DNA of 64,000 nucleotides from an uncultured Bacteroidota bacterium (GTDB lineage Bacteria > Bacteroidota > Bacteroidia > Bacteroidales > UBA932), in contig CALGSW010000013.1 of the NCBI GenBank assembly GCA_937901965.1, forward strand, positions 62,001-126,000, written 5' to 3'. Position numbers and translations under genes: made by a program. How positions within the stretch are numbered: the first letter of the stretch is position 1; every line of letters begins with the position of its first letter. Under the pieces are notes generated by a model. The model saw only the letters and a program-made list of their open reading frames with translations, did no database searches and had not been told where the DNA came from. This document shows, piece by piece, positions 17,336-24,757 of the stretch.

Positions 17336-17770
17336 TTATAAAATCATTGAAAGAGCCATGTTTTCCGCATCTTTCATTTTTAACTTCTCAGATTTTGTTT
17401 TATCCTTATATCCAAGAAGGTGAAGAACACCGTGAATAATAACCCTTTTGATCTCCTCATCAAAAGACACTTTAAATTTCAAACTATTCTCCTTAACTGT
17501 ATCAACACTTATAAAAAGATCTCCGGAGATTATGCCGTTCTCTGAATAATCAAAAGTGATGATATCAGTAAAATAATTATGGTTTAAGTACTTCTGATTT
17601 ATTTCAAGAAGATAGGTATCATTGCAAAAAACGATATTAATATCACCCACCTTATAATTGCTCATTTTTAAACTAAATTGTAAATCCGAGACTACAGATT
17701 TAATCCAATTATTAATCTCTCTTTTGCCTTTTAGGTTGAAAGATATATTTTCAGAGTGATAAGTAATCAT
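17336..17770 (-). CDS. ybeY: Endoribonuclease YbeY (rRNA maturation)
   Basis: YbeY is a single-strand endoribonuclease for 16S rRNA 3' maturation and 70S quality control. The 144-residue protein keeps the core HGVLHLLGY at residues 113-121. The canonical motif is H-G-x-L-H-L-x-G-Y-D-H with three metal-binding histidines; here the last two positions read Lys122-Asp123, so Asp may replace the third His. As far as I recall, GYKDKT is seen in other Bacteroidales YbeY proteins, so this is probably lineage-specific and not a decayed gene. It lies between the AhpD-like gene (11-base gap) and mnmG. Confidence 0.92.
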   Translation of the reverse strand: MITYHSENISFNLKGKREINNWIKSVVSDLQFSLKMSNYKVGDINIVFCNDTYLLEINQKYLNHNYFTDIITFDYSENGIISGDLFISVDTVKENSLKFKVSFDEEIKRVIIHGVLHLLGYKDKTKSEKLKMKDAENMALSMIL

Positions 17771-17781
17771 TTGTAAAATTA

Positions 17782-18138
17782 TTATTTCTTATTCATTGAA
17801 TCTTCCTCAAGAAGATCCCAGTATTCAACAGCCCTTCTTGTGTGTGGAATAACAATTGATCCACCAACAAGGTTTGCTACAGACATAATTTCAAACATCT
17901 GTTCTCTGGTAACTCCCAATTCAAAACATTTTTCCAGATGATACTTAATGCAGTCATCACACCTTAAAACAGAAGAAGTCGCTAAGCCAAGCATTTCTTT
18001 AGTCACGGCTGGAAGCGCACCATCCTCATAACAGCGAGTATCCAGGTTGTAAAATCTTTTGAAAAATAAATTATCCGAATCAAGTATTTTCTTGTTCATT
18101 TTGGCACGAAATGTGCGGAACTCGTCTATTCTGTTCAT
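17782..18138 (-). CDS. Carboxymuconolactone decarboxylase/AhpD-like protein
   Basis: A 118-residue all-helical protein with the AhpD-type redox motif Cys60-Asp-Asp-Cys63 followed by His67 (LRCDDCIKYH), then FELGVTREQMFEIMSVANLVGG. Such proteins form oligomers and act as thiol peroxidase partners or small decarboxylases; the CxxC/H arrangement favours a redox role. It is the first gene of the leftward group with ybeY and mnmG, and divergent from mdh. No specific substrate can be given. Confidence 0.88.
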   Translation of the reverse strand: MNRIDEFRTFRAKMNKKILDSDNLFFKRFYNLDTRCYEDGALPAVTKEMLGLATSSVLRCDDCIKYHLEKCFELGVTREQMFEIMSVANLVGGSIVIPHTRRAVEYWDLLEEDSMNKK

Positions 18139-18154
18139 TTGATCAAATTTTGCG

Positions 18155-18182
18155 CAAAACTACATAAAATATACTAATCAAA
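18155..18182 (-). promoter_or_regulatory. Candidate promoter of the AhpD-like gene
   Basis: On the minus strand TAGTTTTG (18162-18155) fits TAnnTTTG. A TTTG lies 16 bases upstream (18182-18179), a shorter spacer than the usual 19-20. It would also serve ybeY and mnmG. Confidence 0.3.
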
Positions 18183-18195
18183 ATTTTTTACTATT

Positions 18196-19137
18196 ATGTC
18201 TAAAGTAACTGTCATAGGAGCCGGCAACGTAGGTGCTACATGCGTTAATGCAATGAATATGTTGCAATTCGCCGGAGAAATTGTTCTGCTTGATATCAAA
18301 GAGGGTATTGCAGAAGGTAAGGCAATAGATATGATGCAGACCGCAAAACTGCTGAGATTTGACACAAAAATCACCGGAGTAACAAATGACTATGCAGCTA
18401 CTGCAAAATCTAAGGTTGTCGTAATAACGTCAGGTATTCCACGAAAACCCGGTATGACAAGAGAAGAGCTTATTGGCACTAATGCAGAGATTGTTGGTAA
18501 TGTTGTTGACAATGCTCTAAAATATTCTCCAAATGCAATTTTTGTTATCATTTCCAATCCAATGGACACAATGACATATCTAACAGTTGCAAAAAATAAA
18601 CTTCCAAAAAACAAAGTAATAGGAATGGGAGGTATACTTGACAGCAACCGTTTCGTATACTATCTGAGAACCGCACTGGATGCACCTGCAAGTGATGTAG
18701 CTGGCATGGTTATTGGAGGTCATGGAGATACAACAATGATACCTCTTATAAGATTTGCAAATCTCAGAGGAATTCCGGTGAGCGAACTGCTTCCGGAAGA
18801 AGTTCTTTCACAAGTTGTAAAGGATACAATGGTAGGAGGAGCTACCCTTACCAAGCATCTTGGAACCTCAGCATGGTATGCTCCGGGAGCAGCTGCAGCT
18901 GCACTGGTTCGTTCTATTGTGCTGGATGAAAAGAAAATCTATCCGTGCAGCGTGCTCCTTGAAGGAGAATACGGTCAAAAGGATATCTGCCTTGGAGTGC
19001 CTGTAGTTGTGGGAAGACACGGATGGGAAAGAGTAGTTGAACTAAACCTCAATGAAGAGGAAAAGGCGACCTTCAACAAAAGTGCCGATGCTGTGAGAGC
19101 TACTAACGATGTTTTGAAAGATCTTAACATCATCTAG
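18196..19137 (+). CDS. mdh: Malate dehydrogenase
   Basis: Interconverts malate and oxaloacetate with NAD. The 313-residue protein has VIGAGNVGATCVNA at the N-terminus (NAD fold), the substrate loop GIPRKPGMTREELIGTN with both arginines near residues 80-92, ISNPMDTMTYL, and the catalytic GGHGDTTMIPL near residue 175. The arginine-rich loop and Met-Asp substitutions favour malate over lactate dehydrogenase (the MDH3 type). It is a single gene followed by tRNA-Ala. With fumarate reductase at 24-26.7 kb it would form part of a reductive succinate branch. Confidence 0.95.
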   Translation: MSKVTVIGAGNVGATCVNAMNMLQFAGEIVLLDIKEGIAEGKAIDMMQTAKLLRFDTKITGVTNDYAATAKSKVVVITSGIPRKPGMTREELIGTNAEIVGNVVDNALKYSPNAIFVIISNPMDTMTYLTVAKNKLPKNKVIGMGGILDSNRFVYYLRTALDAPASDVAGMVIGGHGDTTMIPLIRFANLRGIPVSELLPEEVLSQVVKDTMVGGATLTKHLGTSAWYAPGAAAAALVRSIVLDEKKIYPCSVLLEGEYGQKDICLGVPVVVGRHGWERVVELNLNEEEKATFNKSADAVRATNDVLKDLNII

Positions 19138-19177
19138 CAATTTGAGAAATATTTTGCATCTTTGCGGTGCAAAATAA

Positions 19178-19251
<74 letters not shown>

Positions 19252-19405
19252 CAATAAAGTTTTTAACAATAACTGTTAATTTTATCTTCCTTATTTTCTT
19301 GTAATTAAGAATTTTTTGCAATAGTTTATCCACAATAACATTTGTCAAATCATTATTTCTTTATAATTTTACAACTCAATAAACTCTGAATACACTAATA
19401 CAGAT
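19252..19405 (+). other. AT-rich intergenic segment with a perfect DnaA box
   Basis: The stretch between tRNA-Ala and the TonB-like gene holds TTATCCACA (19326-19334), an exact DnaA box, and TTTTTAACA (19260-19268). A single box is not an origin. It may simply regulate the downstream gene or be chance. Confidence 0.4.
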
Positions 19406-20098
19406 ATGGAAATAAAGAAAACGCCCAAAGCCGATCTAGAAAACAAGAAAGTACTTTTCACTGAAATTGGCTTGATAGTATCTCTAGCTCTTGCTTTACT
19501 TGCTTTTGAATGGAAGACATATGACAAACAGGCTTCTACTCTAGGTGATAGCACTGCAACAGTTATTGAGGAGGAGATGATTCCTATTACAAACGAAACC
19601 CCTCCGCCACCGGCAGAGGCTCCAAAAATCCCTACTATATCTGACGTAATAGAGATTGTGGATGATGATATGAAGATTGAAAATGAACTTATTATCAACA
19701 CAGAAGACGATAAGAATCTAGGTGTTGAAATTAAGGATTATGTCAAAGGTCCGGTAGAAGAGGTTATTGAAGAGGAGGAGATTCCGTTCACAATCGTTGA
19801 GGAGAAGCCTTCGTTTCAGGGTGGCGATGAAAACACCTTTACAAAATGGGTTGCAAGTAAACTTGTATATCCGGAAATTGCAAAGGAAAATGGAGTACAG
19901 GGTCGTGTAATTCTTCAGTTTCTCGTTGGTACAGATGGCAGCGTTAGCGATGTTAAGGTTGTCAGAGGCGTAGACGCATCACTTGACAGAGAGGCTGCAA
20001 GAGTGGTGGCATCTTCACCTAAATGGAAACCGGGAAGACAAAGAAACAAACCGGTAAAGGTTCGTTACACATTCCCAGTAATATTCCAGTTAAGATAG
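19406..20098 (+). CDS. TonB family protein (energy transducer)
   Basis: A 230-residue inner-membrane-anchored protein. A short cytoplasmic lead, one membrane helix (about residues 21-37), a periplasmic stretch rich in Pro, Glu and Asp (ETPPPPAEAPKIP near 65-77), and a C-terminal TonB domain (about 140-230) with YPEIAKENGVQGRVILQF and KWKPGRQRNKPVKVRYTFP. TonB couples the proton motive force to outer-membrane receptors. No exbB, exbD or receptor gene is adjacent, so its partner receptors are unknown. A terminator follows. Confidence 0.92.
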   Translation: MEIKKTPKADLENKKVLFTEIGLIVSLALALLAFEWKTYDKQASTLGDSTATVIEEEMIPITNETPPPPAEAPKIPTISDVIEIVDDDMKIENELIINTEDDKNLGVEIKDYVKGPVEEVIEEEEIPFTIVEEKPSFQGGDENTFTKWVASKLVYPEIAKENGVQGRVILQFLVGTDGSVSDVKVVRGVDASLDREAARVVASSPKWKPGRQRNKPVKVRYTFPVIFQLR

Positions 20099-20121
20099 TT
20101 TTTAATAAACAGAATAATAAG

Positions 20122-20156
20122 AAAGGCTGCCTCGTTCAGAAGCAGTCTTTTTTTTG
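20122..20156 (+). terminator. Rho-independent terminator after tonB-like gene
   Basis: AAAGGCTGC (20122-20130) pairs with GCAGTCTTT (20142-20150) with one wobble around an 11-base loop, followed by more Ts. Confidence 0.85.
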
Positions 20157-20163
20157 AATTAAT

Positions 20164-21351
20164 ATGGCGACAATTGAAGAGAAAGGATTAGAAAGGGTAG
20201 TTTTTGTAGGTGTTCTAAAGCAAAACGATGACGAAAGCAAGGTATATGAATATCTTGATGAATTGGCATTTCTTGCAGAGACGGCAGGAGCTGAAGGGGT
20301 TAAGACCTTCGTTCAGCGTGTAGACAAACCAAACCCAAAAACCTATATTGGAAGCGGAAAGCTTGAAGAGATAAAAGCCTATATAGTAGAGCAGGATATC
20401 AAACTTGTAATTTTTGATGATGAACTCTCCCCTTCCCAGTTAAGAAATATTGAGAGAGAGCTTGATTGCAGAATCCTTGACAGGACAAATCTCATCCTTG
20501 ACATATTCGCCCAGAGGGCAAAAACTGCATACGCAAAGACACAGGTTGAACTTGCACAATATCAGTATCTCCTGCCCCGCCTTACAAGAATGTGGACTCA
20601 CCTTGAGAGACAACGCGGCGGCATAGGCATGAGGGGGCCCGGTGAGAGTCAGATTGAGACAGACAGGCGTATTATTCTGGATAAAATAAGCCGCTTAAAG
20701 GAACAGTTAAAGAAGATTGACAAACAGATGGCCTCTCAAAGGGGAAACAGAGGAAGTCTTGTGAGAATATCTCTGGTGGGATATACAAATGTTGGTAAAA
20801 GCACTTTGATGAACCTTCTTGCAAAAAGTGATGTTTTTGCTGAAAACAAGCTGTTTGCTACACTAGATACCACAGTTAGAAAGGTTGTAATAGAAAATGT
20901 CCCATTTTTACTAAGTGACACCGTGGGATTTATAAGAAAATTGCCACACCAGCTTGTGGAGTCATTCAAAAGTACTCTGGACGAAGTAAGAGAGGCAGAT
21001 ATTCTAATGCATGTAGTAGATATTTCTCATCCTAATTTTGAAGAACATATAAAAGTTGTTCGTGAAACTTTGGATGAAATTGGCGCAAAGAACAAGCCTA
21101 CATTTTTGGTTTTCAACAAAATAGATGCTTATAAATATATCCCTCAAGAGGAGTTTGATATTGAGGAGAAGAGGAGAGAGAACTACTCTCTGGAGGAGTT
21201 AAAAAATAGCTGGATGGGCAAAGAGAACTCTCCCTGTATTTTTATTTCGGCAAAAGAGAAGATACAAATTGACAAATTAAGGAACGATATTTACAAAATG
21301 GTTGCGGAGATCCATGCCGGAAGATACCCTTTTGATAACTTCCTCTGGTAA
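20164..21351 (+). CDS. hflX: GTPase HflX
   Basis: HflX binds the 50S subunit and splits or rescues stalled ribosomes. The 395-residue protein has the N-terminal HflX domain with YIGSGKLEEIK near residue 62 and the glycine-rich GIGMRGPGESQIETDRR near 155. The G domain follows: GYTNVGKSTLMNLL (G1), DTTVRKV (G2), DTVGFIRKLPHQLVESFKST (G3 and switch II) and FNKID (G4). It ends AEIHAGRYPFDNFLW, the normal family end. Its last 75 bases overlap the end of the convergent peptidase gene. Confidence 0.95.
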   Translation: MATIEEKGLERVVFVGVLKQNDDESKVYEYLDELAFLAETAGAEGVKTFVQRVDKPNPKTYIGSGKLEEIKAYIVEQDIKLVIFDDELSPSQLRNIERELDCRILDRTNLILDIFAQRAKTAYAKTQVELAQYQYLLPRLTRMWTHLERQRGGIGMRGPGESQIETDRRIILDKISRLKEQLKKIDKQMASQRGNRGSLVRISLVGYTNVGKSTLMNLLAKSDVFAENKLFATLDTTVRKVVIENVPFLLSDTVGFIRKLPHQLVESFKSTLDEVREADILMHVVDISHPNFEEHIKVVRETLDEIGAKNKPTFLVFNKIDAYKYIPQEEFDIEEKRRENYSLEELKNSWMGKENSPCIFISAKEKIQIDKLRNDIYKMVAEIHAGRYPFDNFLW

Positions 21352-22425
21352 TCTTTCTACCCTCCTACCCTTGTAACCGGTCATTGTAACTGCTGCAGTA
21401 AGAGAGTTTAACAAAGCCTCTTCAGTTGCTTCAATGGTTGCCATAAACAGAGGCGACATTGAGTCGTTCTGAAGTTCTGAGGGAGTATAAAACGGCTTTG
21501 ACTCATCAACCAAATTTTCATTAGCAACAGACATTGCAATTATGTAGTCTCCGCTGCCATTTGAGGCTATCCCTCCTGATTTTGCAAGGCCCATAAAAGC
21601 TCTTTTTGCAATTCTCTCAAGGTTTCTTGAGGTTACCGGAGCATCGGTAATTACAATAATCATACACGATCCGTCTGCATCTTGCATGATGTTTTTGCTG
21701 TAGCTGTAATTATTAATCAACTTTCCTACGGGAACACCGGCCACTTCCAGGACTCCTCCGTAATTAGTCTGCACAATTACGCCAACAGTATATCCTCCAA
21801 GTGATTTTGGAAGTACTCTTGATGAAGTTCCTATTCCCCCTTTGTATCCAAAACAAATTGTACCCGTACCAGCCCCCACTGCTCCCTGTTCAACAGGACC
21901 CCCCTTTGCATTTGAGATAGCATCCAGTACGTGGGCGGGAACAATTTTTCTCGCTCTTATATCATTTAGCCCCCCGTCATTAGTCTCCCCTACAACTCCA
22001 TTAACAGAGGCAATATTCTCATTGCCTGGCTGAGCGAGTGTGTAGGTAATAAGAGCATCCAGAGCCGGGGCTACGCTCATTGTGTTTGTGAGTATTACAG
22101 GTGTCTCAATATTTCCAAGCTCTTTTACCTGTGTGTATCCTGCAAGTTTGCCAAAACCATTTCCCACGAAAATTGCAGCAGGAACCTTTTTCCTGAAGAT
22201 ATTTCCATCATGAGGAACTATAGCAGTCACCCCTGTTCTAATGCTATCCCCCTCAATTAAGGTGAGGTGACCCACTTTTACACCCGGGACATCTGTAATA
22301 GCGTTGTACTTTCCGGTTTTCATAACACCTACCTTGATGCCATAATCTCTTAGTGTGTTTTGAGAATAAGCAGTTAATGAAATCAACAAAGCAAGTACTG
22401 AAGTAACGATTCTAAAATTTCTCAT
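21277..22425 (-). CDS. P1 (DmpA/S58) family aminopeptidase, secreted
   Basis: A 382-residue Ntn-type hydrolase with a signal peptide (MRNFRIVTSVLALLISLTAYS), so periplasmic. ITDVPGVKVGHLTL and GVTAIVPHDG at the start of the mature part are family features. GAVGAGTGTICFGYKGG followed by IGTSSR is the region of self-cleavage before the nucleophilic Ser. S58 enzymes such as DmpA release N-terminal residues from small peptides or beta-peptides. The start ATG overlaps the stop of the upstream hydrolase by one base, indicating translational coupling. The 3' end overlaps hflX by 75 bases. Confidence 0.9.
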   Translation of the reverse strand: MRNFRIVTSVLALLISLTAYSQNTLRDYGIKVGVMKTGKYNAITDVPGVKVGHLTLIEGDSIRTGVTAIVPHDGNIFRKKVPAAIFVGNGFGKLAGYTQVKELGNIETPVILTNTMSVAPALDALITYTLAQPGNENIASVNGVVGETNDGGLNDIRARKIVPAHVLDAISNAKGGPVEQGAVGAGTGTICFGYKGGIGTSSRVLPKSLGGYTVGVIVQTNYGGVLEVAGVPVGKLINNYSYSKNIMQDADGSCMIIVITDAPVTSRNLERIAKRAFMGLAKSGGIASNGSGDYIIAMSVANENLVDESKPFYTPSELQNDSMSPLFMATIEATEEALLNSLTAAVTMTGYKGRRVERLPEEVIKRVSSGMDLRNHFVNIVP

Positions 22426-23219
22426 TAGAGTGCTATAAATTTAATCAATTCATCTTTGACTACCTCCGGCTCCTCAAGGAAGCCGTTATGGCCTGAAAGA
22501 GGCAGAAAAACCGATTTGGCCGCAGGGAGTTCTGTTGCAAGCTGATTAGCTTTTTCTACCGATATATGATAGTCGTTGTTACCGAAAAACATAAGCAGAG
22601 GTAATTCAGACTTTTTAAGGAAAGGGAGGTTGTCCGGTCTTGCCTTTAACCCTTCAACTGAAGCTACGATACCCTCCGGATCATGAGTCTCCGTAAGCTC
22701 TACTATCTCAAATATCTTTTCATCAAATTTACGTTGATTATCAGGGGCAAACATTTTGGGAATTCCCATCTTCGCAATTACAGGTAATTTTGCCTGCTTA
22801 ATGAGGTGAATCTCTCTGTCTCTGTCTTTAATTTTCTCAGGTGAGTCCGGGTAAGGGGTAGAGTGCATTAATATCAACCCATTGAACAGTGAAGGATATT
22901 TTTTTGTACACTCAATAGCAATGTACCCTCCCATAGAATGGCCCATAACCCAGCATTTGTCAACATTGCATTTTTTTAGAACATCCTTTACAACGTCGGC
23001 AGAAAAATCAAGTGAATTTATTGTTTCGTGAGAGCCGGAAAGCCCGTGGCCAGGAAGGTCTATCAAGATAATCCTGATGTCTGAAGGCAGCTCTGAAACA
23101 AAGTCCTGCCACACATAGAGTGTTTCAAGATAACCGTGCAGCAACAATAAAATTTTATCACCTTTTTTAGAATCAGAAATATGTACCGGAATGCCGTTAC
23201 AAGTTGCAAAAAACTCCAT
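22425..23219 (-). CDS. Alpha/beta-hydrolase fold protein
   Basis: A 264-residue alpha/beta hydrolase. LLLHGYLETLYVW near residue 25 is the oxyanion region, GHSMGGY holds the nucleophile Ser95, FFGNNDYHIS the acid, and LSGHNGFLEEP near residue 245 the catalytic His. No signal peptide, so probably cytoplasmic. The substrate cannot be inferred beyond a small ester, amide or peptide. It is cotranscribed with the secreted P1 peptidase, with a one-base start/stop overlap. Confidence 0.88.
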   Translation of the reverse strand: MEFFATCNGIPVHISDSKKGDKILLLLHGYLETLYVWQDFVSELPSDIRIILIDLPGHGLSGSHETINSLDFSADVVKDVLKKCNVDKCWVMGHSMGGYIAIECTKKYPSLFNGLILMHSTPYPDSPEKIKDRDREIHLIKQAKLPVIAKMGIPKMFAPDNQRKFDEKIFEIVELTETHDPEGIVASVEGLKARPDNLPFLKKSELPLLMFFGNNDYHISVEKANQLATELPAAKSVFLPLSGHNGFLEEPEVVKDELIKFIAL

Positions 23220-23266
23220 CTTCCCTTTTTTTTACAAATTTACGAAGAATTGTATTGAAATTTTTA

Positions 23267-23274
23267 TATTTTTG
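23267..23274 (+). promoter_or_regulatory. Candidate -7 box for the lipoprotein gene
   Basis: TATTTTTG fits TAnnTTTG and would give a leader of about 47 bases before ATG 23326. No -33 element is evident. Confidence 0.3.
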
Positions 23275-23325
23275 CAACTCTGCTACGCCTATTCCCTACA
23301 CTAAATATTAACTAATTTTTTTATT

Positions 23326-23886
23326 ATGAAAATCTCTAGATTTTTATCGGTGGTTGCACTTGCCCTTGTTTCGTTATCTACAGTAAGCTGTAACAAAGAG
23401 GCGGAACCTATAGTGCTTACAGGGACATGGAACATAGACTCCTCAATGACCTTTGTATCTTTTGTTTATGACCAGATTGAGGCTGAGGCTAATCCGGTCA
23501 CCCGAATGTATTTGGCAGACATCAATAACCAGAGAAAAATTGTTAAGGCTCTGCACCGCAGTCAGTTTGTGCCTAACAAAATTGAGTTCTCTGAGCTTGG
23601 TCTGACAGGAACCGCCTCTGCTCCAGTTATTTTTAGAATGAAAAACGGAAGTAGCGTTGATGGTACATACACAAAATATGAAGATATGCTGTTTCTTATA
23701 ACTACTCCTCTTTTTCCAAACGGACTGGTATGTGCCTCAGACAACAAACTTCTTGAATTGTATTATCCAAGGGATTTTGTAGTTCAGGTGATTAGCTCTA
23801 TTCTGACAGCAACTGATCCTACTCCGGAGGACATTGAAAGGATGATTGCAGACGGATCGGGAGGAGCCGTTGTTTACAGAAAATAA
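23326..23886 (+). CDS. Uncharacterised lipoprotein
   Basis: A 186-residue protein with a lipoprotein signal (MKISRFLSVVALALVSLSTVSC; Cys22 would carry the lipid). After a short linker, LTGTWNIDSSMTF resembles the first strand of lipocalin-like domains found in many Bacteroidales lipoproteins. Further alternating hydrophobic strands (KIEFSELGLTG, YEDMLFLITTP, KLLELYYP) suggest a small beta-barrel. I do not recognise a named family. It is a single gene with its own promoter box and a terminator, facing frdB. Confidence 0.75.
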   Translation: MKISRFLSVVALALVSLSTVSCNKEAEPIVLTGTWNIDSSMTFVSFVYDQIEAEANPVTRMYLADINNQRKIVKALHRSQFVPNKIEFSELGLTGTASAPVIFRMKNGSSVDGTYTKYEDMLFLITTPLFPNGLVCASDNKLLELYYPRDFVVQVISSILTATDPTPEDIERMIADGSGGAVVYRK

Positions 23887-23916
23887 CTTATGTTTGAATA
23901 AACATTCTACAATGAA

Positions 23917-23946
23917 AAGAGGCTGCCTGGTTTCAGGCAGCCTCTT
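23917..23946. terminator. Bidirectional terminator between lipoprotein gene and frdB
   Basis: AAGAGGCTGCCTG and CAGGCAGCCTCTT form a perfect 13-bp stem with a four-base GTTT loop. The minus side runs into TTTTCATT, so it fits best as the end of frdAB, and may also stop the lipoprotein gene. Confidence 0.88.
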
Positions 23947-23963
23947 AAATTATAAGACATTAA

Positions 23964-24743
23964 TTAATCTTTAATTTTAGCCTTCAGGAACTCTCTGTTC
24001 AGTCTTGCTATGTGAGCTACTGAAATATCTTTAGGACACTCCATTTCACAAGCACGTGTGTTTGTACAAGCACCAAATCCCAGTTCGTCCATTCTTGCAA
24101 CCATTGCTTTAGCTCTTCTTGCAGCCTCAACTTTTCCTTGCGGAAGAAGTGCCAGAGAGCTAACCCTTGCCGCTACAAACAACATTGCTGAACCATTTTT
24201 ACATGTAGCAATACATGCACCGCATCCAACACATGCAGCTGCATCCATGCTCTCCTCTGCCTGATCTCTTGGAACGGGTATTGTATTTGCATCGGGTACC
24301 CCGCCTGTATTAACAGATACATATCCTCCTGCCTGCAGAATCTTGTCAAGAGCTCTTCTGTCAACTACCAGGTCCTTAATAACAGGCATCCCTGCAGATC
24401 TCCACGGTTCAATGGTAATAGTCTCTCCATCTTTGAATTTTCTCATATGAAGCTGACATGTAGTAATATCATCATCCGGTCCGTGAGCTCTGCCATTTAT
24501 ATACAGAGAACACATTCCGCAGATACCTTCGCGGCAGTCGTGGTCAAATGCCACAGGACCATCTGATTTGCATCCCTTCTCTACTGCAACAGGGTCTGCC
24601 CCCTCTCTTACCAGCTGGTCATTGAGGATATCCATCATCTCCAGAAATGAAGTATCCGGAGATATGTTCTGCACCTTGTAGGTTGCGAACCTTCCTTTAT
24701 CTTTCGCGCTTTTCTGGCGCCAAACCTTTAATGTAAAGTCCAT
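23964..24743 (-). CDS. frdB: Fumarate reductase/succinate dehydrogenase iron-sulfur subunit
   Basis: This subunit passes electrons between the flavoprotein and the membrane cytochrome. The 259-residue protein has the 2Fe-2S ligands Cys70, Cys75, Cys78 and Cys96 (DCREGICGMC), the 4Fe-4S ligands Cys171, 174, 177 and 181 (CVGCGACIATC), and the 3Fe-4S set Cys226, 232 and 236 (CTNTRACEMEC). The length and sequence are those of the type B complexes of Bacteroidota and epsilonproteobacteria. It follows frdA by 14 bases. No cytochrome b gene is adjacent on either side. Confidence 0.95.
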   Translation of the reverse strand: MDFTLKVWRQKSAKDKGRFATYKVQNISPDTSFLEMMDILNDQLVREGADPVAVEKGCKSDGPVAFDHDCREGICGMCSLYINGRAHGPDDDITTCQLHMRKFKDGETITIEPWRSAGMPVIKDLVVDRRALDKILQAGGYVSVNTGGVPDANTIPVPRDQAEESMDAAACVGCGACIATCKNGSAMLFVAARVSSLALLPQGKVEAARRAKAMVARMDELGFGACTNTRACEMECPKDISVAHIARLNREFLKAKIKD

Positions 24744-24757
24744 ATCTTTTGTGCTCC

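Noticed and set aside
19326..19334. Replication origin at the single perfect DnaA box
   Set aside because: One box and one relaxed box in a short gap are too few; the 31 kb segment is the better candidate.
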